The notes beneath the pieces were generated by a model. The model did not search any database and was not told the DNA's origin. It saw nothing but the letters and a program-made list of their open reading frames with translations. Shown here piece by piece: positions 50,147-59,934 of a DNA stretch of 64,000 nt; position 1 is the stretch's first letter; each line of letters starts with the position of its first letter. This stretch comes from Paramoeba atlantica (lineage: Eukaryota > Discosea). The DNA lies in NCBI GenBank assembly GCA_977017575.1, contig CDRNVI010000008.1, positions 62,001 to 126,000 on the forward strand. The letters are read 5' to 3'. The position numbers and the translations under genes were made by a program.

Positions 50147-50827
50147 ATGAACAGTGCCATCAATGTTGCAAGACAAAGTATACTTTGCTACCCTCATGCG
50201 CGTCTTCTTGCTCCAGCCCGTGTTGTCGGATGCGACGAGTTTCCTAAAAGTTTATTCGTCTCTCGACTTCGAAAGCTTCGCGAAAATCTAGAAATTCTGC
50301 AAGGCTTTTCAATTGCTGGTCCTCAGATGAATGTAGATGCTCGTATCATTCTTTTGCGTAAGTTTTCTGGAGTTTTGAAAGGCGGTACGTACACCTACGA
50401 TGTACTTGTAAACCCTGAAATAAAATATGCTAGCGACGAGAAAGTTGGTATGTGGGAGGCATGTATGAGTCTTGATGCGCTTCTGTTCTGGGTACTACGT
50501 TCTCGTTGCGTTGAAGTTTCTTGTTTAAACGAATACGGGGAACAAGCACACCACTCCCTACAAGGCTTTCGTTCTATACTCTTTCAACATGAGTATTCGC
50601 ACCTACAGGGAAAGAGCACCATGGATGAAATAGAAAACCGTGATTACGCGACAACTCGGCTAGCCTCACTACAAAAAAAAGCATGGCCCCGAAATTTTCC
50701 TTCATTTGAAGCTTTTACCACACCACTGTATGCCTTGTTTGATTTTACGTTACATGAAGTCGTCCCGATACCAGAATTGGAGAATGTACGATGTGCTTTT
50801 AAACAACTTGAAAAGCACGATTTTTAA
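50147..50827 (+). CDS. Peptide deformylase-like protein, divergent
   Basis: 226 residues. The three deformylase motifs are present in altered form: GFSIAGPQ (53-60) for GxGxAAPQ, EACMS (104-108) for EGCLS with the metal cysteine kept, and QHEYSHLQG (147-155) with the HExxH metal site. Deformylases remove the formyl group from mitochondrial nascent proteins. Trypanosomes have two, one divergent. Metal ligands appear intact, so catalysis is plausible, but altered substrate-binding residues leave room for a changed role. No clear presequence. Confidence 0.8.
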   Translation: MNSAINVARQSILCYPHARLLAPARVVGCDEFPKSLFVSRLRKLRENLEILQGFSIAGPQMNVDARIILLRKFSGVLKGGTYTYDVLVNPEIKYASDEKVGMWEACMSLDALLFWVLRSRCVEVSCLNEYGEQAHHSLQGFRSILFQHEYSHLQGKSTMDEIENRDYATTRLASLQKKAWPRNFPSFEAFTTPLYALFDFTLHEVVPIPELENVRCAFKQLEKHDF

Positions 50828-51436
50828 AAATAGTTTTGAGTCTATTCTCCCCTTGAATTCATCATGCGCACGACTGTTTATGGTACATAGATTATAGTAC
50901 ATAAGGATTGTACATACAATCCTTGGATTGTACAATCCAGCTTGTGGCTTCCCATCAGGCTCCAGTGCACTGTAAGAGCTTTTGACCCAGAGGTCCGCAA
51001 AACTACAAAAACTATTTTATAGTACTATTATAGAACTGTAAACTTTGAAGAAGTTAGTTTTTACAGTGCCTTAAACTTTGAAGCGCTATAAGGACTTCTC
51101 CACTAGAGAACGGTTTACATCCGGTCCAGACATTTATTCTATATCTAGGAAGAGATTCTTCTAATCGTGAGCTTCGAGCGGCACAAAAACCCACCGCATT
51201 CAGTTCGCAAGGTAGGAAAGGCAATAAACAAGTACTAACAAATTTAAGAAAACAAGGTTGAAATATAAAATTAATGAGCAGAAATAGAATTCATAACAGA
51301 AAAATGAATAAACAAAAGTTCAGATAAAAGTTCTATCAGAAATGAGAAAAGTACGAATATTAGTTCAGTTTCGCCAAATTATTTTATAATTGATTTCAAT
51401 ATTCACTTCCTCACTTTAACAAATTGCAATCAGCCA
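50828..51436. other. Intergenic spacer holding a hAT-like remnant
   Basis: Contains a hairpin near 50905-50938 (GGATTGTACATACAATCC) and the element listed next; otherwise AT-rich. Confidence 0.5.
50988..51100. mobile_element. Short relative of the hAT-like element
   Basis: CAGAGGTCCGCAAAACTACA... continues with the same TTTTATAGTACTATTATAG subterminal sequence as 39134. A GGACTTCTC-like end lies near 51090-51100. No target duplication is visible, so this copy is decayed or partial. Confidence 0.6.
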
Positions 51437-52735
51437 ATGTTACGGGTACTGCCTAGTCTCTTTCACCGAAAGTCGCATTCAATTTCCTTCAAGACAGCAT
51501 TGCGCACTACCAATCAAAGAATAGTTGAATCGAACTTTGTAACTGGTCGCACAAACTTATTGACTAATGTGCTTGCTCTTTGGAACGTAAAAGCAGATAA
51601 AAACACGAACACGGAAGGCGGAATCTCGAATACTGAAACCGGGGAAAAAGATGAAAATGAGTCAACTGCAATTATGAAGAGTCAGAAAAAAAGATTATAT
51701 ATCTTAGCGACGACTAAATCAAAAGCGAATTTTGAAACCTCGCCACCACCCCAACATCTAAACCCATTCTATCAACGTATATTGTCAGAATATCAGACGA
51801 ATTCGCATTGCCGTATTTTGGGTTTTCCTTACGTGCACGCTAGGTCCTACCGTAAATGGATTTATGTTCGTACTCCAAAAGGACTTTGCATGATGCTGCG
51901 CTTTCGTATGACCGGTTGTCGTAAGGACTTCGTATGGACTAGCCAAAAATACTGGAAATATGTTCCTCCTACGCGGCGGAATGCTTTTCACAAGTTATTT
52001 CGACGGTTTCAGGAGCTGAAAAAATCGAACAAATCAGCGGAAGAATCTTTGCACGAGCTCCTTCAGCACAAATACGATTATTTTCCTGATGCGGAAATCA
52101 ACAGCATGAGAAAAGTAATTTGTAACTCCCCGAAAATGCGAGGAACAAATGAGATGCTAAAAGATCTTTCGACGCAGAAATCACAAGGCAATGGACCTAC
52201 AGTTTCTTTAAAACCATCGACAATGTACGCTTATCTATCACGTATTCGCTGCACTCCTGCCTTGCATTATGGCAGAGCACTTCGGGCAATTGTTCGTACC
52301 TGTTATCGAGACATTTTTCCTGCCAGCTACGATGCGTTGCTTCAAACACTTGAAGACCCGCTCATGGAAAATCGATGCGGAAAAGGTACTCTGACAACAA
52401 AATCTCTCAACTCAACAAGCAATAGCACGAAAAAGAATCTAGTTAAAGAAGTACCAAAGATACCTTTACCAAACCTTTCCAGAAAACATGCATTTTTTCA
52501 TGTAAAATTTTCACATTTTACTCCAGAATTCGTACGTGACATTGCTGTTTGGCTCATTAAAAATAACGACACCAAGCACCCACCCGATGAGAAAAACATG
52601 CCATATGGGTTAACTTACAGCTCGTTAGCGAAAAGTGGGAAAGACGAAGTGCATCGCTCGTTTATTCGTGAGCGCAATTTTGCTCTAGAAACTTTGTATT
52701 GCATAAAACTCCAGAACTTAGAAAATAAAGCGTAG
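51437..52735 (+). CDS. Basic protein of unknown function, probably mitochondrial
   Basis: 432 residues, strongly basic. The N-terminus MLRVLPSLFHRKSHSISF is presequence-like. A better-structured centre includes YVHARSYRKWIYVRTPKG and RKDFVWTSQKYWKYVP. No family is recognised. Size, charge and leader would fit a kinetoplastid mitoribosomal or RNA-processing protein, which is inference only. Confidence 0.65.
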   Translation: MLRVLPSLFHRKSHSISFKTALRTTNQRIVESNFVTGRTNLLTNVLALWNVKADKNTNTEGGISNTETGEKDENESTAIMKSQKKRLYILATTKSKANFETSPPPQHLNPFYQRILSEYQTNSHCRILGFPYVHARSYRKWIYVRTPKGLCMMLRFRMTGCRKDFVWTSQKYWKYVPPTRRNAFHKLFRRFQELKKSNKSAEESLHELLQHKYDYFPDAEINSMRKVICNSPKMRGTNEMLKDLSTQKSQGNGPTVSLKPSTMYAYLSRIRCTPALHYGRALRAIVRTCYRDIFPASYDALLQTLEDPLMENRCGKGTLTTKSLNSTSNSTKKNLVKEVPKIPLPNLSRKHAFFHVKFSHFTPEFVRDIAVWLIKNNDTKHPPDEKNMPYGLTYSSLAKSGKDEVHRSFIRERNFALETLYCIKLQNLENKA

Positions 52736-53159
52736 TGTGTGTATGTGTGTGTGTCTTCCACGCTGAGAAAAGTACGAGACGTTTAGAAAAGATCGGAATA
52801 CAAAGTATAGCACACAGCTAAAGATTCAGAATTATTTTATGAGATCCTATTATGGAAAAGACAGTTGCTACACATACTTGAATTCAAAAACTGGTTTTTT
52901 ACGAATTATCTTTTTGGTGGGCCTGTTATTTCTAGTCATTTTTAGAGACAGATATTGCAATTTTCTGGTTATTTGTTTGTAATTTGATCTATTGATATTT
53001 TTGTTACATTGTTATAACAATTTTATAATAAAGCATCTGCTAAATTCCTTATTCAACTCCCATACACAAGGCAAACTACGTTTCATAAAATTGATCTTTG
53101 AGAAGTGTTTCGAACATTCATCCAATCGCTTTGGTACACCTTTTTTATATCTCTTTCTT
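52736..53159. other. Intergenic spacer
   Basis: AT-rich with a (TG)n run near 52736-52754. No gene. Confidence 0.5.
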
Positions 53160-53406
53160 CACACCAGGCTCCTAACAACAACAGCAAACTCAACTCTACC
53201 CTTCCTTATACAACCTTCATTCTCCTCTTTTCTTCCCTTTTCCCTTCCTCACCCCCTCCCCTCTTTCCCCCCCCCCACTCCCCCTACCCCCCCCCTACCC
53301 TCCTTTCTTTCTTTTCCTCTACCAAAACAAAAAAACAACTTTCACAAACCCTATCCCCCTTTACTCCTCTATCTCCCCTCTATCTCTTCCCCCCCCCCTC
53401 CCCCAT
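53160..53406 (+). promoter_or_regulatory. Extreme C/T-rich leader upstream of the ABHD11-like gene
   Basis: About 245 bases that are overwhelmingly C or T on the + strand, with C-runs of up to nine, running straight into the ATG at 53407. It may contain the splice-acceptor tract. It is also the left flank of a C-to-G strand switch inside the gene. Confidence 0.5.
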
Positions 53407-54693
53407 ATGAACACCGTAAAATCCCTCTCCCATCTCCTCGGCCTGGTCGCCCCCCCTACCACTACCAACACGACCCCCACCCCCCACACCCTCCCCCCCT
53501 CTCCCGTCTCCTCCCCCCCCTCCCCCCTCTCCCGTCTCCTCTCCCCCCACACCCCCCTCCCCCTCCGTCACCACATCACCGTCGCGCGGTGGCACACCGA
53601 CACCCGACCCCCGCTCCATCTCGTGCTCCTCCCCCCGCTGTACGCCACAGGGGGGGGGTTCTACGGGGGGGTGGGCGCAGCGGCGTGTGGGATGCCCGCA
53701 GCGGGGGGAGGGGGAGGGGGAGGGGGGATAGGGGGAGGGGGGGTCGTGAGCCCGCGGTACCCGCTCCATCTCCACGCGGTGGATGTGCGGGATCATGGGA
53801 TGACGGGGGATAGGGGGGTAAAGGGGGTGGGGGATGAAACGGGGGTTTCGTCGTCGTCTTCGTCTTGTTCTACTTCTGGTTTTAGTGTCGCAGCGGCGTG
53901 TGTGGATGTGTTGGGTTTTCTGTCGGGTCCTGTGTTTGGGGGTTCGCCGGTGTATTTGGTGGGGTATGGTGTGGGTGGGGTGATTGCGTCGGCGGTGGCG
54001 ATGGCTGCCCCGCATGGGGTGCGAGGGGTGACGGTGATCAATGCGAATGTGGTGCGCCCGGGGAGTGTGGGGCTCTCGCCGGCGGCGAAATATTTTCTGA
54101 GGTTGGGGAGAAAGGAGGGGGAGGTGGCGGAAATGCTGGCCGGGGGAAGCGTTCCTTCGTCAGATGAGTTGAATGCTCAAGCGGATAAAAGATTGAAAGA
54201 GTGTGGGAGTTTTGATAAAATGAATGAGGAATTGCGTGAAGTATTTCCGGATCGGAAAGAGCGTATGGTAATGTTGTCCAATATTAAGGAAACAAACGGG
54301 GAGTTGGCGTGGAAGATGAATGTTGGAAATATTACAAGATTCGCCGTAACAGACTTTTTAGCTAATGAAAAGTCGGGAGAGGGGACACGTACTACAGAAA
54401 ATGGCAAGAAAATTGATGATGAACTATCGGTGGGATCATTGCTACTGAACGCTTCAAAAAAGAGCAATGTGCCTTTCCATTGGATACGAGATCAAGATGG
54501 GGGCTTTGAGTCTCGCAATGCGCTGGAAAACTTTTTTTCTGATGCAAAAGTTGAAGATTGGACCAATTTTGGAGGTGCTGACGCAACACATCGTCTTTTA
54601 CTCCCACGCGCAGCCGATGTTTTGCATTCTGTCCTGAACCGCTTTGATTTGCTGAGCGTAGAGGAAAAGGATGACGATGTCGCAGACAAATAG
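53407..54693 (+). CDS. ABHD11-like alpha/beta-hydrolase lacking the nucleophile serine
   Basis: 428 residues. The alpha/beta-hydrolase core is recognisable by PLHLHAVDVRDHGMT (about 119-133, cf. DxRNHG) and the nucleophile-elbow strand VYLVGYGVGG (about 182-191), followed by a typical helix and APHGVRGVTVIN strand. The elbow GxSxG reads G-Y-G-V-G: Gly188 stands where serine should be. The late RDQDGG loop and a C-terminal HRLLLPRAADVLHSVL helix follow family order. The Pro/Thr-rich N-terminus and a Gly-rich insertion (about 83-115) are low complexity. It is probably a non-catalytic homologue, possibly mitochondrial. Confidence 0.65.
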   Translation: MNTVKSLSHLLGLVAPPTTTNTTPTPHTLPPSPVSSPPSPLSRLLSPHTPLPLRHHITVARWHTDTRPPLHLVLLPPLYATGGGFYGGVGAAACGMPAAGGGGGGGGIGGGGVVSPRYPLHLHAVDVRDHGMTGDRGVKGVGDETGVSSSSSSCSTSGFSVAAACVDVLGFLSGPVFGGSPVYLVGYGVGGVIASAVAMAAPHGVRGVTVINANVVRPGSVGLSPAAKYFLRLGRKEGEVAEMLAGGSVPSSDELNAQADKRLKECGSFDKMNEELREVFPDRKERMVMLSNIKETNGELAWKMNVGNITRFAVTDFLANEKSGEGTRTTENGKKIDDELSVGSLLLNASKKSNVPFHWIRDQDGGFESRNALENFFSDAKVEDWTNFGGADATHRLLLPRAADVLHSVLNRFDLLSVEEKDDDVADK

Positions 54694-54865
54694 TAATTTC
54701 CATCACCAAGTGGGGGTGTATATTCTTTGGATAGAAATATGGCTAACATTCTATGGGATAGACTTTCTACGGATAAGTCTCAAAGGATTTCCTATTCGGA
54801 ATTATAGACTACGTACATGTATATTTGTACGTTCTCTGAGTCCTGAAATATAATTTACACAATGT

Positions 54866-57800
54866 ATGCACTGCGTTCTCTTCTTGTTTATCTTATCTTT
54901 TGAAGATCTTTTTTTCACTAAAATGGCAGCGTCTCCAAACGAAGTGGTAGAATTAAGTCATTGTATTTCGAATTGGAAAGAACGGTATCTTACACAGCTG
55001 AGAGAAATTGCCAGCGGGGCCGCGCTTAGTTCCTTGGTTGAAACAGATTATGAAGAGAGCTTGCCCCAGCACATTCGAGTCTACTGGCCCATCATTCCTT
55101 TTGAAAAGAATCCGGTGGTTCAAAGCGCGGTTGAGCTGTGTCTGCGCACCACTCCAAGAGTGCAGCAAGTGTCCTTCGGCGTGGCCTTTGCCTCAGGGAC
55201 TTTGTTGACTGAGATAAGCTCACCTAAGGCCATGCAGTTTGTCTCAGAAGATGCCGCAGGTTCTTTATTTTCTTCTCTTTCTGGCATAACGAAGGCTCGG
55301 CAACGTATTTTTCGCTCTCAAGTTTGGTCTGCCGTTCTTCTACGAGTCATGGCCGAACAGTCATCTGCAGCGGACGAATTCCTTGGCACTATTTTTCAGA
55401 ACACTCTTTTAGGACTTCCTTTCAAAATCAACGAGAGTTCTCCCTCCTCTGGAAACAGAGCCAACTCAATGGATGAATTTTTGACTTCAAATCTGACGAT
55501 TTCGGATGGGGCTGCGGACAGAGGGGAGCACTTTCTCGTTCGACTACAGTCCAACGTTGCCTTTGATGCCACATTACACCTTTTAAAGGTGATGCACAGC
55601 ACCGCCCCCAAAAATATCCGCCTTAACCTTTTGTTTTCTCGTCTTGAGGAATCCTTAGTTGAGTTGTACAACAAGCACTCCCCTACGGGGAATAAAATTC
55701 CCATCGTTCAATTAAAAAGGCTGCTTACCGTAAAAACACACTTACTCCCTTCGCTACGTCTTCCTACATTACAGCGCGTCGTAGAGGAGGACCTCCAAAA
55801 ATCACTACGAAAACTGCGCCGTCTGCATCCGCAAGAGAGTCGCCATGCCCATCGTACACCTCACTTTTACGAATCCGAGCTCCAATCCTGTGTCTTAGCA
55901 TTAGGCCAGCACACGTTGGATCACGACTCTATTCTATTGCTTTCACCCCTCTTTCTTAAACATCGTGTAAAGGCTCACATCGCACGAAGCTTTCTCCAAG
56001 GTGCTCTGTTTGAGGCGATTCACGCTCGGGCGTCACGGATGACCACTACGGAGGCCAAGTGGTTGGGTTCCATGCTCCTCTACCATGCATGTCAGGGTGG
56101 AAGTAGTCTCCGAGAGACAGCCTACGTATGCTTACGCGATCTGGCCTGTCTGATCTCATCACGCGATTCTACCCTCGAGGATGGCGCCGCACTTGATACT
56201 TCCACTTCCTCGCACTTGTTTCATTTTCTAGGACCACGGCTGTTTAAAACACCTGAAGGAGTGGCGTTGCTGACACGATCCCTGGCTGATGGTTCCGTGG
56301 ATGGACGTATGCTCTCTTCAGTGACTCAAGCGCTAACCGCAAAAGAGTGGAGAGCGCTCATTTGGGATGCAATTTATGAAGGGAAAGGGCGGTCGCTGCA
56401 TTTCTTGCAAAAGTTTTATCGATCTACCGCTTGTCCTCAAGACGTTATTCCACTCTTAGAATCAGAAGATGGCGATTTTGTCTCAAATTGGGTGAATGAA
56501 ATCAAGGAACGATTGTTTGACGAGGATGTTGAGTTGTCGCGAGGTGTAGAATCAGCTCATAGCATTCTTCTCGGATGTGTCCACAGTGTCTCTTTTGCAT
56601 CCGCAGCACTAGGCACTTTGTTTACTGTACAAAACTCTGATCTGATGAAAACCTACCTGAGCAATCTCTCTGACTTTATGCTGAACGGAATACGTCAGTG
56701 TCGCTCTGCAGGTATTGTTCAAATATTTTTGGACCTTGTTTTCGCTTCTATATTTCGCACAACTCTGCAAAAGCAGATTACGTGGACGCGGTTCTTAACC
56801 AATATAATAATAAACAGCGAATGTGCTACTGAGCAGTGCGTTGCGGCAATAGGAACCTTGATGAGCGAGCAGGCACTGAGCAGCGAAGTATGTTCTTCGC
56901 TGGATGTGTATCAATGTGTGCTTCAGCTTTTGAGTACGCCATCAGTCGGTCCACATGTGCAGCTTTTCCACGCTCTACGTGGTAGCACACAAGACGCAGA
57001 CATGCGCCCTCTTCTTGGTCTCGCGTTCACCTACTGCGTTCCACGGATGGGAATGGATTATTTATCCGTGTACGCAGATAAAATCTTTGAAGGCTTGTCT
57101 CTTCCCACTATCACGCGGGTCTCCAAGGCTCAAGACACTTTGAATAGTTTAGGTTCTTATGGTATGGACCCCAATGCTATGGGAACCTTCTTTGTTTGGT
57201 TTGAAAAACACTTGGCAAAAATTAATGAAAGGGAATCAACTGCATCCAATGCGTGGATCGTGTCAATTCGTGATGCCAGCAATGCATGGGCGCAGTGTTG
57301 CATTGCCGCTTCAATATATCGCCCTAATTTGCGTACTTCTCTTGTACAATTGATGCGACGGGAGCTTACGGAAGCCCACAGCCACATTGATCAAAAACCT
57401 GATGCATACGCCTGTATGGCCTACGTGACATGCCAAATATTTATCCAGCTTTTTCTATTCGTACGCAGGAGCCAGCCCGCACGCCTCGATTTACCCCTGC
57501 AGGAAGACATACAGGAAATTCTTTACATTTTGCACAATCATCAAGGTTCATTAGAGCAACTCCCCGCTCCGCATAGTGCACGCAGCGCACTTCTTTCTCG
57601 AGGAACTCTGTCCATTCTGGAGAGCCTTATAGATACGGATGACACGGTGGACGTGGCCGATTCCGTGTCCAGCGCTTCGATCATTGCAACGGAAATTTTA
57701 GCCAACGTCGAGAGAGGCACTCATTCTGACTATTGGATGGTTGAGCACTACGGGTCCATGGCTGAACGAATTAAGAGCAAACAGTATTCAATTGAGACCG

Positions 57801-59500
57801 AAAAAGAAACAGATGCTTCTTTATCAGGCGAGAAACGGAGTCTCTCCACGAATGCGCAAGAGCTGTTTCAATTTGATCCCAGAGCCACACGTGTGTTTCC
57901 CTCCCCCCGCGACACGCAAGAGATGGAGGAGATGGACGTCCTGTCTCGTATTCTACAAGAGCAAGATTTGGATCTCCGTGACAACAGCTCCGAGGACGAG
58001 TCTCAAGGAGGCGCAATGGAAAGTTCCACCATCGAAAGTGCACTCGACACCGCTACCTTTTCTCACTCAAGCAGCATCGGCTCGGAGAGGTCACATTCCG
58101 CTCACCTTGGTTCCACCACCGAGGCCGCCACCTCGGAACAAAACCGATCCAAATCCGTATCCCCCGAAATCGTATCAACCCTCCCCCCGCAACCCTACCC
58201 CCCCGGACCCGCTCTCGACCCCTCCTGGCCCACCACCGCACCCAACAGCCACGGCTCCACCTCCCACCTCCGTCCCTCCTCCTCATCCTCTGCCGGGAGC
58301 AGCCCCGTGATCCCCGCGCTTACCCAGCCCCCCTCCCACCGTACCCCCTCCCCTGCGCTCTCCCCCTCCCCGGCCTCCAGAGCCTCCTCTCTTCGCCATC
58401 TCCTGCTTCGTCACGTGCGGTACCAAAACGCTGCCACGATACTGAAAGAGATTGCAGAAGAGACCCCCTGGCGGGGAAGCGAATTTCACACAATCCAACA
58501 CAATCCACGAAATCGGATAGAGGAAGAGATGACCATGACGAGACCTCCAACCCGGTCGTGTTCAAATACGGAAGAGACCAATTCGGTTTCTTCTCCTGGA
58601 CTCGTCCAACATCCGTTTACCCCTACCCTTGAGGTTTTACGCTCCCGTAACGCGTTAAAGCCCTACATGGTGTTACTACAAAAAGCGACGGCACGGCAGG
58701 ACATGTCCTCCGCGGTGAAGGATCTGATCCCTGCGCTACGAAGGCTACGGACAGCAGCAAGGAGTGAGGATTTAACCCCCGCGACCCCACGAAAAGGGCG
58801 GGAGCCTCACCCGGGGGAGTTGGCCACACAATCTCCACAAAGTGCGTATGATGGAAAGGATTATGGGGGGGGAAGGTTTTCAAGAAGAGATTGCGGTCGT
58901 GTGGAGAACTCACCACGTTCGCGAAGTACAACACGGGTCCGGTTTCACTCTCCCAGTCCGGTGAAGGGGAGTTGGGTTGCCGCTGAGTTAGCCTCCCGTC
59001 GTCCAGTCTCGAGGATACGGTCAACCAGTTTAATGCGCGGACCGGGGTCAAATGATGTCATACGTCAAGCCTGTGCGGTGCAACATGTAGACACAACGCT
59101 ACGGGAACTCTCCCCAAGTGGGAAAATGGTTTCTTCGGTAGCTCGGGAGGTAGACTCGAAGGGGTTGTCTCATCCGTATTCTGTTCTGGCACAGTCGGGA
59201 CGACACAGGTCTGTGTCCAGTCCCCCACGCGTGCGACATCGTAGCGCACAGGAGATGAGAGAAGCACAGGACCAACTAGAAGGGGAGGAGGTGGCAATGA
59301 ATGCACCACTGACACAACCCAGTCCTAGCCGATTGCCCCGGATGGTCCCGAAGGAGCCTCATGAGTTGTTAGGTCCTACAGCGTTTCCCGCGCGTCCTCC
59401 GGTGCTGCAGGGAAGTGGGCCGAAATCGGTGTTACCGGGTGGCACACGTGAGACGTTTCCGAATCCCGTGCGCCAGATGCGGTTTAGTGACGTATTGTAG
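54866..59500 (+). CDS. Very large protein of unknown function
   Basis: 1544 residues from the first ATG; the ATG at 54923 (MAASPNEVV) is a good alternative because the first 19 codons look like translated pyrimidine-rich leader. Residues up to about 960 are well-ordered, Leu-rich and helical, suggesting an alpha-solenoid. From about 985 on it is Ser/Pro/Thr-rich and probably disordered, with many basic-Ser patches (for example RSRSTTRVRFHSPSP) that could be phosphorylated. No catalytic motif is seen. Codon style changes from C-rich to G-rich near 58.45 kb. Confidence 0.75.
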   Translation: MHCVLFLFILSFEDLFFTKMAASPNEVVELSHCISNWKERYLTQLREIASGAALSSLVETDYEESLPQHIRVYWPIIPFEKNPVVQSAVELCLRTTPRVQQVSFGVAFASGTLLTEISSPKAMQFVSEDAAGSLFSSLSGITKARQRIFRSQVWSAVLLRVMAEQSSAADEFLGTIFQNTLLGLPFKINESSPSSGNRANSMDEFLTSNLTISDGAADRGEHFLVRLQSNVAFDATLHLLKVMHSTAPKNIRLNLLFSRLEESLVELYNKHSPTGNKIPIVQLKRLLTVKTHLLPSLRLPTLQRVVEEDLQKSLRKLRRLHPQESRHAHRTPHFYESELQSCVLALGQHTLDHDSILLLSPLFLKHRVKAHIARSFLQGALFEAIHARASRMTTTEAKWLGSMLLYHACQGGSSLRETAYVCLRDLACLISSRDSTLEDGAALDTSTSSHLFHFLGPRLFKTPEGVALLTRSLADGSVDGRMLSSVTQALTAKEWRALIWDAIYEGKGRSLHFLQKFYRSTACPQDVIPLLESEDGDFVSNWVNEIKERLFDEDVELSRGVESAHSILLGCVHSVSFASAALGTLFTVQNSDLMKTYLSNLSDFMLNGIRQCRSAGIVQIFLDLVFASIFRTTLQKQITWTRFLTNIIINSECATEQCVAAIGTLMSEQALSSEVCSSLDVYQCVLQLLSTPSVGPHVQLFHALRGSTQDADMRPLLGLAFTYCVPRMGMDYLSVYADKIFEGLSLPTITRVSKAQDTLNSLGSYGMDPNAMGTFFVWFEKHLAKINERESTASNAWIVSIRDASNAWAQCCIAASIYRPNLRTSLVQLMRRELTEAHSHIDQKPDAYACMAYVTCQIFIQLFLFVRRSQPARLDLPLQEDIQEILYILHNHQGSLEQLPAPHSARSALLSRGTLSILESLIDTDDTVDVADSVSSASIIATEILANVERGTHSDYWMVEHYGSMAERIKSKQYSIETEKETDASLSGEKRSLSTNAQELFQFDPRATRVFPSPRDTQEMEEMDVLSRILQEQDLDLRDNSSEDESQGGAMESSTIESALDTATFSHSSSIGSERSHSAHLGSTTEAATSEQNRSKSVSPEIVSTLPPQPYPPGPALDPSWPTTAPNSHGSTSHLRPSSSSSAGSSPVIPALTQPPSHRTPSPALSPSPASRASSLRHLLLRHVRYQNAATILKEIAEETPWRGSEFHTIQHNPRNRIEEEMTMTRPPTRSCSNTEETNSVSSPGLVQHPFTPTLEVLRSRNALKPYMVLLQKATARQDMSSAVKDLIPALRRLRTAARSEDLTPATPRKGREPHPGELATQSPQSAYDGKDYGGGRFSRRDCGRVENSPRSRSTTRVRFHSPSPVKGSWVAAELASRRPVSRIRSTSLMRGPGSNDVIRQACAVQHVDTTLRELSPSGKMVSSVAREVDSKGLSHPYSVLAQSGRHRSVSSPPRVRHRSAQEMREAQDQLEGEEVAMNAPLTQPSPSRLPRMVPKEPHELLGPTAFPARPPVLQGSGPKSVLPGGTRETFPNPVRQMRFSDVL

Positions 59501-59934
59501 TAGAGTGTACTTTTTTTGTGCACATTTTTTATTCCGTTTAAATTGTTGATATTTCGGTGGATAGGTACTATCTTGTGGGTATACACCATGCGTTTTGATA
59601 GTTTCAATGTAGATTTTGCAATAAATTCTCTTCTGGTTTTAGTACAGTGTTGTACAATGTAGCAGGTATTTCGTTTCTTACAAATTGAGAAAACGAAATG
59701 TCACGGAAGTTTAGACAATTTAGTATGCGCCATACGCTTTGTTCATAACGTACTAGAAGTTTCACTCGAAACTTTTTAGATTTCAACAACTTTAACATCT
59801 TCACAATTTTAACATCTGGTATCATACACGTATTTCTTATTTTCTATACATATTAATCTATCCTTGTTAAAACCTTCTGTTCTCCTGTTATATCACATTT
59901 CTATTATCCAATCTTTACTCAACTGCTACACCCC
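59501..59934. other. Intergenic spacer
   Basis: AT-rich. A pyrimidine-rich region (about 59868-59925) precedes the next ATG. No gene. Confidence 0.5.

Noticed and set aside
52992-53813. + strand frame rich in Phe/Pro overlapping the ABHD11-like gene start
   Set aside because: It reads the C/T-rich leader; the overlapping frame from 53407 has the hydrolase motifs.
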